A stretch of DNA of 64,000 nt, taken from contig CP168152.1 in assembly GCA_041545745.1 (NCBI GenBank), positions 3,966,001 to 4,030,000 on the forward strand, read 5' to 3'. Positions 42,037 through 55,805 of this stretch are shown here, in pieces. Each line of letters begins with the position of its first letter. Within the stretch, counting starts at the first letter, position 1. The position numbers and the translations under genes are program-made. Source of the DNA: Stenotrophomonas indicatrix (lineage in GTDB: Bacteria; Pseudomonadota; Gammaproteobacteria; Xanthomonadales; Xanthomonadaceae). The notes below the pieces were generated by a model that searched no databases, was not told the DNA's origin, and was given only the letters and a program-made list of their open reading frames with translations.

Positions 42037-42417
42037 ATGCGTGCCAGCCTGCTGGTGCTGTTGTTGGCCCTGCCGCTGCCGGTACTCGCCGGCACCAGCA
42101 GCGCGCAGACGCTGGAGTGGCGCCAGGACGATGCGCGGCTGGCGCTGCGCTCGACCGAGGGCGTGGTGCGGGTGGATGTGGCCAGCCCGGAAGCCCGCTT
42201 CGGTGTGCGCAGCGGCGACCGCATCCTGCGCGTGGACGATTCGCCGGTGCGGCAGATCGAGCAGCTCGTCGACGCCGTGCAGGCGGTATCGACGCCCACC
42301 GTCTACCTGCTGCTGCGCCGCGACGGGCGGATGCTCACCGTGCCGGTGAACGTGGCCCAGTGGCGCCCCGCGCTGGCGCCGCCGGCTCCCCCGCCTCCGC
42401 CTCCGCCACGGCGCTGA
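42037..42417 (+). CDS. Secreted PDZ-domain protein
   Basis: A 126-residue protein with a signal peptide (LLVLLLALPLPVLAG), a single PDZ domain (about 40-105; ARFGVRSGDRILRVDDSPVR is the PDZ core), and a proline-rich C-terminal tail ending PPPPPPRR. No protease domain. The start codon lies one base after the permease 2 stop, so translation is coupled and the protein probably works with the transporter in the periplasm, for instance by binding a peptide or protein tail. Confidence 0.82.
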   Translation: MRASLLVLLLALPLPVLAGTSSAQTLEWRQDDARLALRSTEGVVRVDVASPEARFGVRSGDRILRVDDSPVRQIEQLVDAVQAVSTPTVYLLLRRDGRMLTVPVNVAQWRPALAPPAPPPPPPPRR

Positions 42418-42508
42418 GGCCGGGCGGCTCCTGCGCCGCCATCGGTTTGGCTATGCTTGGTGGGTGGCGCCGAAAGCTCCGGCCTCATCCACCCTTTTCC
42501 GTGCGCGG

Positions 42509-42530
42509 CGCCGGCGCTTTCCGGCGCTTC
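42509..42530 (+). promoter_or_regulatory. Hairpin ahead of the response-regulator gene
   Basis: Stem GCGCCGG/CCGGCGC in the 136-bp space between the PDZ and regulator genes. It could lower read-through from the sigma-54 promoter into the regulator genes; no T-tract follows. A weak -10-like TATGCT near 42452 might give the regulator its own promoter. Confidence 0.35.
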
Positions 42531-42553
42531 CCTGCCCTCCCAGAAGCCGCCGA

Positions 42554-43896
<1,343 letters not shown>

Positions 43897-43900
<4 letters not shown>

Positions 43901-45258
43901 AACGGCGCTCCTTCACCTTCCGCCTGTTCCTGCGCCTGCTGCCGGTGCTGGCGCTGGCTGCCGCGCTGCCGTGGCTGCTGGCCTACTGGATGGACCATGG
44001 CTGGGTGGTGACCACGGTCTCCACGATCATCCTGCTGTCATTGATGTGGTGGACACTGCGCCGCGCCACCGCACCGGTGCGCTCGTTGATGCGGGCGCTG
44101 TCCGGGACCACCAGCAGCTACCGCGACGGTGAGTACAACTTCGGCATCTACTGGCCCGGCAATGACGAACTGGGTGACCTGGTGCAGGCGCACCGCGAAC
44201 TGGGCGAAGTGCTGCGTGCGCAGCGCCAGGGCCTGGTGCAGCGCGAACTGCTGCTGGATACCATGGTGCAGAACACGCCGGTGGCGATGCTGCTGATCGC
44301 CGCCGGTGGCGATGGCATTTCCCGCGTGGTGTTCTCCAACCTGGCCGCGCGCAAGCTGCTGCACAGCGGCTGGAAGCTGGAAGGCCAGCGCATGGAAGAC
44401 GTGCTCGAGCAGCTGCCGGTGGAGCTGCGCGACGCCATCGGCCGCGGCGGCGACAGCTTGTTCGCGGTGAAGTCGGAAAGCGAAGACGGCGTGGAAGGCG
44501 ACGAGGATGACGAACAGGTCTATCACCTGTCGCGGCGCGCGTTCCAGCTCAACGGCCGCCCGCATGACCTGCTGTTGGTACGCCAGCTCACTGCCGAACT
44601 GCGCCGGCAGGAAGTACAGACCTGGAAGAAGGTGATCCGGGTGATCAGCCACGAGCTCAACAACTCGCTGGCGCCGATCGCATCGCTGGCACACTCCGGC
44701 GGCGAACTGGTCAAGCGCGAACGCTTCGACCGGCTGCCGGAGATCTTCACCACCATTGAAGACCGCGCACGGCATCTGGAAGGCTTCATCCGGGGCTACG
44801 CACGTTTCGCCAAGCTGCCGCAGCCGCAGCTGCAGACCGTGCACTGGGCGCCGTTCCTGTCCAGCCTGTGCCAGCAGATTCCGTTCACGATGGAGCGTGA
44901 ACTCGACGAGGAGCTGAGCAGCCGGATCGACATCGCCCAGTTCGGCCAGGCCCTGCTCAACCTGCTGAAGAACGCGCACGAGGCCTGCGCCGAAGCAGAT
45001 CCGCCGAACGACGACGTACAGGTGCAGCTGACCCGGCTGCCACAGTGGTTGCGGCTGGATGTGCTGGACCGGGGCAAGGGCATGAACGAGCAGGTGCTGC
45101 AGAATGCGTTGATGCCGTTCTATTCGACCAAGCGCAATGGCACCGGCCTGGGGCTGGCACTCACCCGCGAGATCGTCGAGGCGCACGGTGGCAGGGTATC
45201 GCTGCAGAACCGCACCGACGGCGGGCTGTGTGTGTCGATCCTGTTGCCGGTGGGGTAG
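43897..45258 (+). CDS. Membrane sensor histidine kinase
   Basis: A 453-residue kinase. Two membrane segments close together (about 12-30 and 36-53) leave a periplasmic loop of only a few residues, then a HAMP-like linker, a PAS domain (about 115-190), an acidic insert (about 193-206), the phospho-acceptor H252 in VISHELNNSLAP, N-box NLLKNAHEAC and G-boxes DRGKGMN and GTGLGLAL. Of the NtrB/NtrY-like class that pairs with NtrC regulators. Overlaps the regulator gene by four bases (ATGA). The lack of a real periplasmic domain suggests sensing in the membrane, in the cytoplasm or through the transporter. Confidence 0.92.
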
Positions 45259-45272
45259 GTTTGTTCTTCCTT

Positions 45273-45727
45273 CTTCTGTTGATTGCTGAAGGTTGATCAC
45301 GGTTCATGGGCGTCACTTTTCTTTTCGCGCGAAAAGAAAAGTAACCAAAAGAAACGCGCCGCCAGTCCGCGAGCCGTCGTGCTGCGCACGCCGACACCCT
45401 GCGGTGCTCGGCTCGCTTCAAGGCGGACTCGAGAAGCAGAGCAAAAGCATCCACGCATGACGTGGATCTACTGGGTGCAGCTGTGGACTTTGACTTGGGT
45501 CCGCCTTGAAGCGAGCCGAGCACCGCAGGGGAATCAGGGGCGAAGAGGTGCCGATGTCTGAGCGCAGCGAGTTCGGCACCGGCCCCTGATTCGCCGAGGA
45601 GCGCAGGGCACCGATGCGCAGCATCGGCTCGCGGCCGGCGGAACGTTTCTTTTGGTTACTTTTCTTTGCGTACAAAGAAAAGTGACACCCATTAACAATG
45701 ATCAACCTTCAGCAAGCAACAGAGGAA
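45273..45727. repeat. Large multi-branched palindromic intergenic element
   Basis: Outer arms of about 74 bp (45283-45356 and 45644-45715) are inverted copies with few mismatches, extending further to about 45273 and 45727; each arm also holds its own small palindrome around TTTTCTTTTCGCGCG. Nested inside are a perfect 32-bp inverted repeat (45397-45428 with 45499-45530), a second stem (45532-45554 with 45573-45591) and a small hairpin (45611-45627). A SMAG palindrome lies in the loop of the 32-bp stem. No open frame of note. It fills the space between the kinase and GNAT genes and may also stop transcription from both sides. Confidence 0.85.
45449..45471 (-). repeat. SMAG repeat inside the large palindromic element
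   Basis: ATCCACGCATGACGTGGAT followed by CTAC. Confidence 0.75.
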
Positions 45728-45733
45728 GCAAAA

Positions 45734-46267
45734 CTAAAGCACCCGTCGCATCGCCACCCGCAGGTGCATCGGAAATCCCAGCGCGGCTTCCTCCGCCATC
45801 ACCGCTTGCAGGCCCACGCCCCACTCAGCCTCCGGCAGCACGTTGAATCCTTCGCTGGCGTAGAATGGCGCATTCCACGGCACATCGGACAGCGTGGTCA
45901 GGACTGCGGCAGCGTAGTCACGCATCTTGGCCACGGCCAGCGCATGGCGCAGCAACGCGCGTCCGTAGCCACGCCGCGCGTGGTTGGGATCCACATCCAT
46001 CTGCAGCACATGGAAATCGCCGTCGAGTGCACCGCCCAGCAGGTAGCCAGCGATGTCGCCATCGGCGCCCTCGATGACCCACAACTGACCACGCCGCAGT
46101 CCAGCCTGCAGCGTGAGCAGATCCAGACCATGACCGGCGAACACCGGGTACGCCTCGTGCCCGCGCAGCAGTTCGCCCGCACGCTGTTCGATGCGGGGCA
46201 ACGCGTCGAGCTCGTCGACGCGCGGTGGCCTCGGCTCAGCTTTTCTTGATGGGGCGCTGCCAGCCAT
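45734..46267 (-). CDS. GNAT-family acetyltransferase
   Basis: A 177-residue protein with a GNAT fold. The acetyl-CoA motif A is [20 protein letters not shown] (R/Q-x-x-G-x-G/A as RRGYGRA). Residues [13 protein letters not shown] form the C-terminal motif B region. Substrate unknown. Its ATG lies 32 bp inside the end of glmU in another frame, so it is likely cotranscribed with glmU. Confidence 0.85.
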   Translation of the reverse strand: MAGSAPSRKAEPRPPRVDELDALPRIEQRAGELLRGHEAYPVFAGHGLDLLTLQAGLRRGQLWVIEGADGDIAGYLLGGALDGDFHVLQMDVDPNHARRGYGRALLRHALAVAKMRDYAAAVLTTLSDVPWNAPFYASEGFNVLPEAEWGVGLQAVMAEEAALGFPMHLRVAMRRVL

Positions 46268-47603
46268 CGATCGTTTCCTGGCGCGCGCGGGCCACGGTCA
46301 GCTTGCCGTCCGGCGCAGTGCGGGTGATGACCGAACCTGCGGCAATCGTTGCCCCTTCACCGATCTGCACCGGCGCCACCAGCGAACTATTGGAGCCGAT
46401 GAAGGCGTTGTCGCCGATGGTGGTGGTCGACTTGTTCACGCCGTCGTAGTTGCAGGTGATGGTGCCCGCACCGATGTTGACCTTGCTGCCGATCACTGCA
46501 TCGCCCAGGTAGGTCAGGTGGTTGGCCTTGCTGCCCACCCCCAGGGTGACCTTCTTGGTTTCCACGAAGTTGCCCACGTGCACGCCATCGGCCAGCACGG
46601 TACCGGGGCGCAGGCGCGCGAACGGGCCGATCTGTGCCGCACCCTCGCTGATCACGCCTTCCACATCGCAGTGCGCACGCACTTCGGTGCCCGCGCCGAG
46701 AGTAACGTCCTTCAGCCGGGTGAACGGGCCGACGGTCACGCCATCGCCGAGCACCACCTTGCCTTCAAGAATCACATCGACATCGATCATCACGTCGCTG
46801 CCGACGATCACTTCACCGCGGATATCCACCCGCGCCGGATCCCGCACGCGCGCGCCCTGGATGCATAGCGCGCGCACTGCGCGGCGTTGCCAGGCGCGTT
46901 CCAGCTGCGAGAGCTGCCAGGGATCGTTCGCGCCTTCCGCGTCCTGCGCATCGGCCACCAAGGCCATCTCCGCCGGAGTGAACTCGCGGGCGGCGAAGGC
47001 GAACACATCGGTCAGGTAGTACTCGCCCTGCGCGTTGCTGTTGGACAGCTGCGACAGCCAACGGCGCAGCGCGGTCGACTCGGCAGTGATGATGCCGGTG
47101 TTGATGATGCGCACCCGGCGCTGTTCGTCATCGGCGTCCTTCTGCTCGACGATCGCCCCCACCTTGCCTTCCGCATCGCGCAGCACGCGACCATAGCCGG
47201 TGGGATCCTCGACATCGGCAACCAGCACGGCCAGCCGGCCCGGCTGGGCCAGCAGGTCGCGCAGGGTCTGCGCACGGATCAACGGCACATCGCCATACAG
47301 CACCAGCACCTGTGCGGCGTCGGGCACCTCCGGCATGGCCTGGGCCACGGCGTGGCCAGTACCCAGCTGCTGCACTTGTTCCGCCCACAACAGGTCCGGC
47401 TGGTCAGCGAAGTAGTGCCGCACCTGGTCCCCGCCGTGGCCGTACACCACGTGGATGGCAGCCGGCTGCAGTTCGCGCGCCGTGGCGATCACATGCGCCA
47501 GCATCGGCTTGCCGGCGATCGGCTGCAGTACCTTGGGCAGCACCGATTTCATGCGCTTGCCGGCGCCAGCGGCGAGGATGATCACGTGCAGGGGTTGGGT
47601 CAT
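46236..47603 (-). CDS. glmU: GlmU, bifunctional UDP-GlcNAc synthesis enzyme
   Basis: A 455-residue enzyme that acetylates glucosamine-1-phosphate and then uridylylates it to UDP-GlcNAc. N-terminal pyrophosphorylase domain: [38 protein letters not shown]-terminal left-handed beta-helix acetyltransferase (about 250-455) with hexapeptide repeats and the conserved [11 protein letters not shown] and [12 protein letters not shown]. Length is standard. Confidence 0.96.
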   Translation of the reverse strand: MTQPLHVIILAAGAGKRMKSVLPKVLQPIAGKPMLAHVIATARELQPAAIHVVYGHGGDQVRHYFADQPDLLWAEQVQQLGTGHAVAQAMPEVPDAAQVLVLYGDVPLIRAQTLRDLLAQPGRLAVLVADVEDPTGYGRVLRDAEGKVGAIVEQKDADDEQRRVRIINTGIITAESTALRRWLSQLSNSNAQGEYYLTDVFAFAAREFTPAEMALVADAQDAEGANDPWQLSQLERAWQRRAVRALCIQGARVRDPARVDIRGEVIVGSDVMIDVDVILEGKVVLGDGVTVGPFTRLKDVTLGAGTEVRAHCDVEGVISEGAAQIGPFARLRPGTVLADGVHVGNFVETKKVTLGVGSKANHLTYLGDAVIGSKVNIGAGTITCNYDGVNKSTTTIGDNAFIGSNSSLVAPVQIGEGATIAAGSVITRTAPDGKLTVARARQETIDGWQRPIKKS

Positions 47604-47681
47604 GCGGGTGGTCCACGATTTGATGCGGTGATTCTAGAACGGGGGCCGTTAACATGGAGCCCCCACCATGACCCCGGCACC

Positions 47682-48065
47682 ATGAGCCTGCTCCGCCAAG
47701 GCCGTTCCTATTTCGTCATCGGCCTGCTGCAGCTGCTGCTGGACTGGGCGGTGTTCGTACTGGCAACGGCAGCCGGCATGCCTGCTGCACCCGGCAACGT
47801 CTGTGGACGCGTGGCCGGCATGCTGCTGGGTTTCTGGCTAAATGGACGCATCACCTTCGCCGACGCCAACGGGCAGCGCCTGGGTTGGCGTCGCTTCGCA
47901 CGATTCCTGCCGCTGTGGTTGCTGCTGACCACGGCCAGCACGCTGCTGGTGGCCGCCGCCGACCATGTGCTGGGCCTGCAGTACGCGTGGCTGGCAAAGC
48001 CGCTGGTGGAAGCGGGCCTGGCGGTGGTGTCTTTCCTGCTGCTGCGCCATGTCGTGTACCGGTAA
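47682..48065 (+). CDS. GtrA-like membrane protein
   Basis: A 127-residue protein with four hydrophobic segments (about 10-30, 40-58, 75-95, 102-122). The pattern VIGLLQLLLDWAVFVLAT and GFWLNGRITFAD at the end of helix 2 match the GtrA family, which is linked to transfer of lipid-linked sugars. Divergent from glmU with a 78-bp spacer. The substrate is unknown. Confidence 0.78.
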   Translation: MSLLRQGRSYFVIGLLQLLLDWAVFVLATAAGMPAAPGNVCGRVAGMLLGFWLNGRITFADANGQRLGWRRFARFLPLWLLLTTASTLLVAAADHVLGLQYAWLAKPLVEAGLAVVSFLLLRHVVYR

Positions 48066-48095
48066 CGGCGTCTCCGCTGCGTCGTCGACACATAC

Positions 48096-48121
48096 AAAAA
48101 CGCCGGCACGTGGCCGGCGTT
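48096..48121 (-). terminator. atp operon terminator
   Basis: On the minus strand, stem CGCCGGC/GCCGGCG with a five-base loop is followed by T5. It lies just after the atpC stop and should end the atp transcript. It also lies just downstream of the convergent gtrA-like gene. Confidence 0.8.
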
Positions 48122-48142
48122 CCTGCTTGATGGTGCTGGACC

Positions 48143-48565
48143 TCAGTGCTTGAGGGTCTTGCGCAGGCGCTCCAGCGCCTGCAGCTGGACAACGGCTTCG
48201 GCCAGCTTCTGCTGGGCTTCGGCCACTTCCATCGCTTCGCCGCGGTTGGCCAGGATGCGCTCGGCTTCTTCCTTGGCCTTGCGAACCGAGGCTTCGTCGA
48301 TGTCCTGTGCGCGGATCGCGGTGTCGGCCAGCACGGTCACCACCTGCGGCTGCACTTCCAGGATGCCGCCGGAAATGGCGAAATCCAGCTGCTCGCCGCT
48401 CGGCGTGGTCACTACCACCTTGCCCGGCTTCAGGCGGGTGATCAGCGGTGCGTGCTTGGGCGCGATGCCCAGTTCGCCCAGCTCACCGGTGGCCACGACC
48501 AGGGTCGCTTCGCCACGGAAGATTTCCTGCTCGGCGCTGACGATGTCGCAACGGATGGTGCTCAT
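48143..48565 (-). CDS. atpC: ATP synthase epsilon subunit
   Basis: A 140-residue F1 subunit: N-terminal beta-sandwich ([37 protein letters not shown]) and C-terminal helical hairpin (about 90-138) that can inhibit hydrolysis. ATG at 48565. Last gene of the operon, separated from atpD by 112 bp with two hairpins. Confidence 0.95.
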   Translation of the reverse strand: MSTIRCDIVSAEQEIFRGEATLVVATGELGELGIAPKHAPLITRLKPGKVVVTTPSGEQLDFAISGGILEVQPQVVTVLADTAIRAQDIDEASVRKAKEEAERILANRGEAMEVAEAQQKLAEAVVQLQALERLRKTLKH

Positions 48566-48595
48566 GTAACTCTCTTCGCTAGGGGGCGGGTCGAA

Positions 48596-48670
48596 CCCAC
48601 CGCAGGGATTCCGCAGCGGTGGGCGCAGGCCCACCCCGTGTCACGGTCGGGACGGGCGTGTGCCCGTCCC
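48596..48670 (-). other. Two hairpins between atpD and atpC
   Basis: Perfect 8-bp stem CCCACCGC/GCGGTGGG (48596-48623) and perfect 9-bp stem GGGACGGGC/GCCCGTCCC (48649-48670). No T-tracts. They may affect mRNA stability or epsilon-subunit levels. Confidence 0.5.
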
Positions 48671-48677
48671 TGCCGCA

Positions 48678-50986
<2,309 letters not shown>

Positions 50987-51002
50987 CTTTTATTCCCGTG
51001 GC

Positions 51003-51071
51003 GCGGGGCCTGGGCCCCGCGTTGTTCAACCGTTTGATCGTCTGGTCCAGCGGAGCATCGCTCCGCTCTAC
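51003..51071. repeat. Palindrome and SMAG between atpA and atpG
   Basis: A stem GCGGGGC/GCCCCGC-type palindrome (51003-51020) and a SMAG copy (51049-51071: AGCGGAGCATCGCTCCGCT then CTAC) fill the 95-bp spacer inside the atp operon. Confidence 0.7.
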
Positions 51072-51081
51072 AGGACCTCGA

Positions 51082-52629
51082 TTACCAGCTGCCGGTGGTC
51101 TTGAACTCGACGATGCCCTTCTTGAAGGCACCTTCGATGTCGTTGTCCCAACCGCCGGTGGCGTTGACCTTGCCGATCAGCTCGCCCTGGGTGTTGGCGA
51201 AGTGCGCGTGCAGGCCTTCTTCGAACGCCAGCAGCTTGCTGACCGGCACGTCGTCGAGGTAACCCTCGTTGACGGCGTAGATCGACAGCGCCTGGTTGGC
51301 GATCGACATCGGTGCGTACTGCTTCTGCTTCATCAGCTCGGTGACGCGCTGACCGCGCTCCAGCTGCTTGCGGGTGGCTTCGTCCAGGTCCGACGCGAAC
51401 TGCGCGAACGCAGCCAGCTCGCGGTACTGGGCCAGCGAGATACGGATGCCGCCAGACAGCTTCTTGATGATCTTGGTCTGCGCCGAACCACCGACGCGCG
51501 ACACCGAGATACCGGCGTTCACGGCCGGGCGGATGCCGGCGTTGAACAGATCGGTTTCCAGGAAGATCTGGCCGTCGGTGATCGAGATCACGTTGGTCGG
51601 AACGAACGCGGAGACGTCGCCGGCCTGGGTTTCGATGATCGGCAGCGCGGTCAGCGAACCGGTCTTGCCGGTGACCTTGCCTTCGGTGAACTTCTCGACA
51701 TATTCCTCGGACACGCGGGCAGCGCGCTCGAGCAGACGGGAGTGCAGGTAGAACACGTCACCCGGGTAGGCTTCACGGCCCGGCGGGCGCTTCAGCAGCA
51801 GCGAGATCTGGCGGTAGGCCACGGCCTGCTTGGACAGATCGTCGTACACGATCAGCGCGTCTTCGCCGCGGTCCATGAAGTACTCGCCCATGGTGCAGCC
51901 CGAGTAGGCGCTGATGTACTGCATCGCGGCCGATTCGGACGCGGTGGCAGCCACCACGATGGTGTGCGCCAGGGCGCCGTTCTCTTCCAGCTTGCGCACG
52001 ATGTTGGCAACGGTCGAGGCCTTCTGGCCGATCGCTACGTACACGCACTTGATGCCGGTGCCCTTCTGGTTGATCACCGCATCGATGGCCAGCGCGGTCT
52101 TGCCGGTCTGGCGGTCACCGATGACCAGCTCGCGCTGGCCACGGCCGATCGGGATCATCGAGTCGACCGACTTGTAACCGGTCTGCACCGGCTGGTCGAC
52201 CGACTTGCGCCAGATCACGCCCGGCGCAACGCGCTCCACCGGAGCGGTCAGGTCGGTGCCCAGCGGGCCCTTGCCGTCGATCGGTTCGCCGAGTGCGTTG
52301 ACGACGCGGCCCAGCAGTTCCGGACCGACCGGCACTTCCAGGATGCGGCCGGTGGTCTTGGCGACGTCACCTTCGCGCACTTTCTCGTAGCCACCCAGGA
52401 CCACGGCGCCGACCGAGTCGCGCTCCAGGTTCAGGGCCAGGGCGAAGGTGTTGTTCGGCAGTTCGATCATTTCGCCCTGCATCACGTCGGCCAGACCGAA
52501 GATGCGCACGATGCCGTCGGACACGCTGGTCACGGTGCCTTCGTTGCGCGATTCCGCGGCCAGCTTGACCTTCTCGATGCGGTTCTTGATCAGTTCGCTG
52601 ATTTCGGAGGGGTTGAGCGTGGTTGCCAT
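51082..52629 (-). CDS. atpA: ATP synthase alpha subunit
   Basis: A 515-residue F1 subunit. Walker [21 protein letters not shown] [11 protein letters not shown], and the arginine finger region [13 protein letters not shown] are present. ATG at 52629 ([11 protein letters not shown]) is chosen over a TTG two codons upstream. Standard length. Confidence 0.97.
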   Translation of the reverse strand: MATTLNPSEISELIKNRIEKVKLAAESRNEGTVTSVSDGIVRIFGLADVMQGEMIELPNNTFALALNLERDSVGAVVLGGYEKVREGDVAKTTGRILEVPVGPELLGRVVNALGEPIDGKGPLGTDLTAPVERVAPGVIWRKSVDQPVQTGYKSVDSMIPIGRGQRELVIGDRQTGKTALAIDAVINQKGTGIKCVYVAIGQKASTVANIVRKLEENGALAHTIVVAATASESAAMQYISAYSGCTMGEYFMDRGEDALIVYDDLSKQAVAYRQISLLLKRPPGREAYPGDVFYLHSRLLERAARVSEEYVEKFTEGKVTGKTGSLTALPIIETQAGDVSAFVPTNVISITDGQIFLETDLFNAGIRPAVNAGISVSRVGGSAQTKIIKKLSGGIRISLAQYRELAAFAQFASDLDEATRKQLERGQRVTELMKQKQYAPMSIANQALSIYAVNEGYLDDVPVSKLLAFEEGLHAHFANTQGELIGKVNATGGWDNDIEGAFKKGIVEFKTTGSW

Positions 52630-52673
52630 CGTCAAGTCCTAGTGCCGGCAGCGGGGCCGGACGTTAAATGAAT

Positions 52674-53201
52674 TCAGTTAGCGAGCGCGGTCTGCAGACG
52701 GGCCAGCTTGCCCTTCAGCGAACCATCGATGACCACGTCGCCGGCGTCGATCACAGCGCCGCCGATCAGCGAGGCGTCGACCGCGGTGGTCACTTCGACC
52801 TCGCGGTTGAAGCGCTTGCGCAGCGCAGCCTTGATCGCGTCCAGCTCGGCAACCGACAACTCGGCCGCGGAGGTCACCGTGGCCTTGACCACGTGCTCGG
52901 CCTCGGCGCGCAGTGCGTCGAACATGCCAGCGATTTCCGGCAGCAGCGGCAGACGATGCGATTCGGCAAGCACAGCCAGGAAGCGCGAGTAGGTCTCGCC
53001 GCGGGACTCCGGCGCCAGCAGGGCGACGGCGTCATCGCGACCCAGCTCCGGGTTGGCGAGCAGGGCCGCCACGCGCGGGTCGGCGGCGACGTGGGCGGAG
53101 AACGCCAAAGCGTCCGACCACGGCGCGAACGCGCCTTCGTCACGCGCGGTCGCGAAGGCGGCGCGGGCGTACGGGCGGGCAAGCGTGAGGGCCTGGCTCA
53201 T
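52674..53201 (-). CDS. atpH: ATP synthase delta subunit
   Basis: A 175-residue peripheral stalk subunit (OSCP type). N-terminal six-helix domain ([20 protein letters not shown]) and C-terminal segment with [20 protein letters not shown], the family signature. Two bases after atpF. Confidence 0.95.
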   Translation of the reverse strand: MSQALTLARPYARAAFATARDEGAFAPWSDALAFSAHVAADPRVAALLANPELGRDDAVALLAPESRGETYSRFLAVLAESHRLPLLPEIAGMFDALRAEAEHVVKATVTSAAELSVAELDAIKAALRKRFNREVEVTTAVDASLIGGAVIDAGDVVIDGSLKGKLARLQTALAN

Positions 53202-53203
53202 CC

Positions 53204-53674
53204 TTAAATCTCCGAGGCCAGCTCGTCGAGCAGCGCCTTGTGGGCGTTGGCGTCGATTTCGCGCTTGAGCAGCTTTTCGGCACCGGTCACGGCCAGCGCG
53301 GACACCTGCTTGCGCAGATCTTCACGGGCACGGTTGGCGGCGGCGTCGATTTCAGCCTGGGCCAGGTCCTTCTGACGGGTGGCTTCGGCAACAGCTTCGT
53401 TGCGGGCCGCGTCGACGATCTGGTTGGCACGCGCATGGGCCTGGTCGATGATCTCGTTGGCCTTGGTGCGGGCTTCCTTCAGCGCTTCATTGACCTTGTC
53501 CTGCGCCTGGGCCAGATCTTTCTGGCTGCGGTCGGCAGCAGCGAGGCCTTCAGCGATCTTCTGCTGACGCTCTTCGATCGCGTTCATCAGCGGCGGCCAG
53601 ATCTTGGTCGCGATGAGCCAGATCAGGGCGGCAAAGGCCAGGGCCTGGGCGATGAGGGTAAAACCGATATCCAT
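53204..53674 (-). CDS. atpF: ATP synthase b subunit
   Basis: A 156-residue peripheral stalk subunit: one N-terminal membrane helix ([20 protein letters not shown]) followed by a long charged, Ala/Glu/Gln-rich coiled coil that reaches delta. Follows atpE after a 114-bp spacer with hairpins. Confidence 0.95.
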   Translation of the reverse strand: MDIGFTLIAQALAFAALIWLIATKIWPPLMNAIEERQQKIAEGLAAADRSQKDLAQAQDKVNEALKEARTKANEIIDQAHARANQIVDAARNEAVAEATRQKDLAQAEIDAAANRAREDLRKQVSALAVTGAEKLLKREIDANAHKALLDELASEI

Positions 53675-53707
53675 GGGGTTCGCTCAGTCGGTTGTGACGG
53701 GATGGAG

Positions 53708-53771
53708 GCGCCGCCACACGGGCGGCGCATCCGAACCTTCATCCGCGACCAGGCGCCTGCGGCGCCCGGTC
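53708..53771 (-). other. Two hairpins between atpE and atpF
   Basis: Perfect 8-bp stem GCGCCGCC/GGCGGCGC (53708-53728) and a near-perfect 11-bp stem GACCAGGCGCC/GGCGCCCGGTC (53747-53771), right after the atpE stop on the transcript. They may protect or stabilise the atpE end, fitting the high copy number of subunit c. Confidence 0.5.
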
Positions 53772-53788
53772 GTTTCGCTTTCGCTGGA

Positions 53789-54944
<1,156 letters not shown>

Positions 54945-54975
54945 GTGTCCGGAACCTTAAGTTAAATGAATTCGA

Positions 54976-55341
54976 TTAGCGCCTGGCCATGGCCAGGACC
55001 TGGAACATCAGCCCGACGGCGATACCGGCCAACAGCGCCAATGCAGGCAGCTTGAAGACCAGGAACCCCACCATCAGGACACCAAAAACGAGCGCCCACT
55101 TGGCCACGATCGCAACGATCAGGCGTGCCATGGCCGAACCGGCCCCCAGCGCACCACCACCCAATGCCATCCGTGCCGCCACCCAACCACCGGCCGAAAC
55201 CGCCACACCGGATGCCAGGGCACCAAGGGCATACTTCGGCCCTACCAGCAGGAAGGCCAGAGCCAGGACAGCCACTGCGGCCAGCGGGTAGACCGCGGCG
55301 CGCAGCATCAGTCGCCGACCCGTTTCTACGGAGTTCAGCAC
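54976..55341 (-). CDS. atpI: AtpI, ATP synthase assembly protein
   Basis: A 121-residue membrane protein with four hydrophobic segments, first gene of the operon; AtpI helps assemble the c ring or import magnesium. The predicted start is GTG at 55341; an ATG at 55308 would give a 110-residue protein, and the choice is not certain. Confidence 0.85.
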   Translation of the reverse strand: MLNSVETGRRLMLRAAVYPLAAVAVLALAFLLVGPKYALGALASGVAVSAGGWVAARMALGGGALGAGSAMARLIVAIVAKWALVFGVLMVGFLVFKLPALALLAGIAVGLMFQVLAMARR

Positions 55342-55411
55342 AGGACGTCCCGCGTGGTTACAAGTGGATGGCTGAGGCGACTACAGCAGGGGGGCCTCAT
55401 CGAGCCGCCAA

Positions 55412-55441
55412 ATTATAGCAATGGGACAATTTGCGAGACAA
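55412..55441 (-). promoter_or_regulatory. atp operon promoter
   Basis: On the minus strand a perfect -10 box TATAAT (55412-55417) preceded by TGC (extended -10, TGN) lies 18 bp from a -35-like TTGTCT (55436-55441). Expected start near 55405, about 64 nt before atpI. Confidence 0.75.
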
Positions 55442-55554
55442 CCGGTGCCTGTTCATATCGGAACAGCGCAAGTTGCGGTAAGGGCTGCGCTTCTACAGCC
55501 CACCATGGGGACAATGACATCTGCGCGATGTTGCGCCGCAACGTATTCAACTTT

Positions 55555-55685
55555 GGTCGCAGGCGATGGAACTTTCCGCCGAGGGCGATGGTCCGATCTT
55601 GCGACCTGCCTGCAGCTACCTCGTCGACGCTTCGCCTGCAGGTCCCCATGATGGCCCCGAAGCGCCGCTCCGGGGCCATCTTTTT
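55555..55685 (+). ncRNA. Candidate small RNA, function unknown
   Basis: No protein gene on the plus strand leads into the strong terminator at 55650-55685, so it probably ends a small RNA. The segment folds by eye into three stems: GGTCGCA (55555-55561) with TGCGACC (55600-55606), CCTGCAG (55609-55615) with CTGCAGG (55636-55642), and the terminator. Single-stranded CCCC tracts between stems could bind G-rich ribosome binding sites. No clear promoter was seen; TATTCA near 55544 is only a weak -10. The 5' end is therefore a guess. Confidence 0.45.
55650..55685 (+). terminator. Strong intrinsic terminator
   Basis: Perfect 10-bp stem GATGGCCCCG/CGGGGCCATC with an 11-base loop, followed by T5. 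It lies 120 bp upstream of the next plus-strand gene. Confidence 0.85.
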
Positions 55686-55805
55686 CGCTCGGCACCGACA
55701 GCGCTGAACCGTCCACACCGCGTGGACCATACGTTCACGGATGGTGGACAGCGACGTCCGGCAAAGTGGTCTTCATTCCGATGAACCACTGCAAGGACTC
55801 TTTCG

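Noticed and set aside
42464..42553. Longer start for the NtrC-type regulator
   Set aside because: The extra 30 residues are arginine-rich and overlap a hairpin; receiver domains normally begin right at the chosen ATG.
45273..45727. CRISPR array or IS remnant
   Set aside because: There are inverted rather than regularly spaced direct repeats, and no transposase fragment is readable in any frame.
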